This document shows, piece after piece, positions 62,991 to 64,000 of a stretch of 64,000 nucleotides of DNA. The DNA comes from Asparagopsis taxiformis (lineage: Eukaryota; Rhodophyta; Florideophyceae; Bonnemaisoniales; Bonnemaisoniaceae). Below the pieces are notes generated by a model. The model was given only the letters and a program-made list of their open reading frames with translations, had not been told where the DNA came from and did no database searches. The position numbers and the translations under genes are program-made. The stretch's first letter is position 1. The number at the start of each line of letters is the position of its first letter. The stretch is from contig JALQPE010002272.1 of NCBI GenBank assembly GCA_030407315.1, forward strand, positions 23,635 through 87,634, written 5' to 3'.

Positions 62991-63440
62991 GGCGAACAAA
63001 GGTAGAGGTTTTTAAGAAAGGGATAGTTGGTTGCTGCTTGACCAGGGTGGCGCAAAGCAGAAGTTGGTTGTTTAAAACAAAGTGTCAGCGAGTGGTAGCA
63101 CTTCGGTGGCTGTTTCCTTTCCACCCCTGTCCGAACCTTTACAAGATAACTACATCGACTGTTAGCTCAATAATCAATGTAATACTAAAGTAATACTCAA
63201 AATATTTTTCCATGCAATTTATTGGGCCCCGTAACATCTCTAAGCGTATCTTTGTAGTCCAATCGTATGCATCCGACATTCACTTCTAGAACGATTATTC
63301 ACATCAAATTTTATGCTGCAATCAGTTCATGGCAGACATCATCCACACTGACGTGTCAATTTTGTCAATTGTCCATTCTATTTCTACACCACCTAAACAT
63401 CTCTTCGGACCTTTTCCTCCTAGTATATACTACTCTTTAG
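62991..63440. other. Promoter-side gap of the ParB-methyltransferase gene
   Basis: No supportable gene. It separates the minus-strand methyltransferase from a plus-strand partial frame, so it is likely a divergent promoter region. Confidence 0.4.
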
Positions 63441-63881
63441 CAGAAGGTAACGGTTAGGCTTTCACTAATACAACAATTCTATCCCATAGCTATCCCAACA
63501 TTCCTTCCTCTCGCTCCAAACGACGTTATAGAAGTTCAATGGGAACTTCGGCCGTTTGGGAGGAAACGAAAAATTGTGTGGTGGTCTGCAATCGTCAAGG
63601 AAATTACTCAGGTCAAGACCGAAACAGACCCATTCTTCCATGCATTGCTCGAATACAAAGCTGAAATATGGTTTCGACTCTACCCTTCTCAAGTCAAGAT
63701 TTCAGATCGTAACGAGCTCGTCGACAAGGATTCCGGAAGGGTTCTCCCGTGGCGAAGTGGTGAGCTTCGCAGTATGGACTCACCTGCATCCCCAGCAGAG
63801 AGAGACCCGGACTACGGCATTGACCACATCGCTCACACCGCCACCGCGGCATCCTTCAAGATTGCACTGCGGATCAAATGA
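63441..63881 (+). CDS. Partial hypothetical protein, possible Tudor-like domain
   Basis: An open frame without an ATG, starting after a TAG at 63438 and a CAG that could be a 3' splice site. It reads PNDVIEVQWELRPFGRKRKI, then WWSAIVKEI, then EYKAEIWFRLYPSQVKI. The alternation of WW-x-A-x-V and a later Y-K-A-x-x-x-F resembles Tudor/agenet-type reader folds, but the match is weak. It ends at 63881, overlapping (ATGA) an ATG at 63878 whose frame runs open to the window edge (MKKTIAEMLARLEKLES). The two may be one gene split by a frameshift or intron. Confidence 0.35.
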   Translation, partial: QKVTVRLSLIQQFYPIAIPTFLPLAPNDVIEVQWELRPFGRKRKIVWWSAIVKEITQVKTETDPFFHALLEYKAEIWFRLYPSQVKISDRNELVDKDSGRVLPWRSGELRSMDSPASPAERDPDYGIDHIAHTATAASFKIALRIK

Positions 63882-64000
63882 AGAAGACCATAGCAGAAAT
63901 GCTGGCAAGATTGGAAAAGCTGGAGTCAGCTGCCAAACATCCTCTTTCCCCCTCCATTCGATTCCAACAGCTCCATGACCTCCTCTGCTCTGACTGTATT
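63878..64000 (+). CDS. Partial open frame running off the window
   Basis: 41 codons without a stop, beginning MKKTIAEMLARLEKLES, helix-prone and Lys/Glu-rich. It overlaps the preceding frame by four bases (ATGA). Too short to name; it could continue the preceding protein in another frame. Confidence 0.25.
   Translation, partial: MKKTIAEMLARLEKLESAAKHPLSPSIRFQQLHDLLCSDCI

Noticed and set aside
42504..63124. Bacterial contamination as the source of the ParB and methyltransferase genes
   Set aside because: They are embedded with an eukaryotic transposase and SET gene, contain NLS-type motifs and long low-complexity linkers, and are contiguous with intron-bearing eukaryotic genes.

Overview
The window is nuclear DNA of a eukaryote, most probably a red alga. 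Its single-copy genes are clearly eukaryotic: GNL1, replication factor C, SLX1, DDX20/Gemin3-like, PP2A B'', F-box and a Raf-like kinase. One gene closely resembles the plant plastid FMN hydrolase FHY1. Genes are mostly intronless and compact, and the few introns I could place are 79-84 bp with GT-AG ends. Those traits, together with Copia, Helitron and large DNA transposon remains between gene blocks, suit a florideophyte such as Chondrus or a relative. The lineage is inference; no species marker is visible.

Layout: (1) 0-2.9 kb is a broken Ty1/Copia retroelement. (2) 2.9-7.2 kb is gene-poor, with one bZIP-like hypothetical gene. (3) 7.2-30.4 kb is a dense housekeeping block: F-box, GNL1, two small membrane proteins, SLX1, RFC5, a two-exon glutaredoxin, an FHY1-like phosphatase, PP2A B'', a DDX20-like helicase (frameshifted in A6), a radical SAM protein, two tandem paralogous membrane proteins and a Raf-like kinase. 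(4) 30.4-37.5 kb is mostly non-coding but holds a near-perfect inverted duplication (1,059-bp arms) carrying two identical 22-residue metallothionein genes, then an L-amino-acid-oxidase-like flavoprotein gene. (5) 38.6-41.2 kb is a decayed Helitron Rep-helicase. (6) 42.5 kb to the end is a mobile island.

The island is the most interesting part. It opens with a subterminal-type tandem array after a CACTA-like sequence. It then has a 1,267-aa CACTA/Plavaka-like transposase and an intact 1,086-aa protein fusing a ParB-like domain to a C-terminal 2-oxoglutarate/Fe(II) dioxygenase. Next come a frameshifted paralogue of that fusion, a SET-domain protein, and a protein fusing a ParB-like domain to a beta-class DNA amino-methyltransferase. 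Four clusters of long palindromes (half-site CAGCAAAGTCATCG) punctuate these genes. My reading is that the island encodes its own DNA-modification kit: a writer (methyltransferase), a possible modifier or eraser (dioxygenase) and a histone-type writer (SET). The two DNA-directed enzymes share a ParB-like module, and the palindromes are candidate binding sites. The domains are visible in the sequence; the joint function is a hypothesis.

Several reading frames break by one or two bases at short homopolymers (DDX20-like gene, ParB-methyltransferase, Copia). Some breaks may be assembly errors rather than decay.
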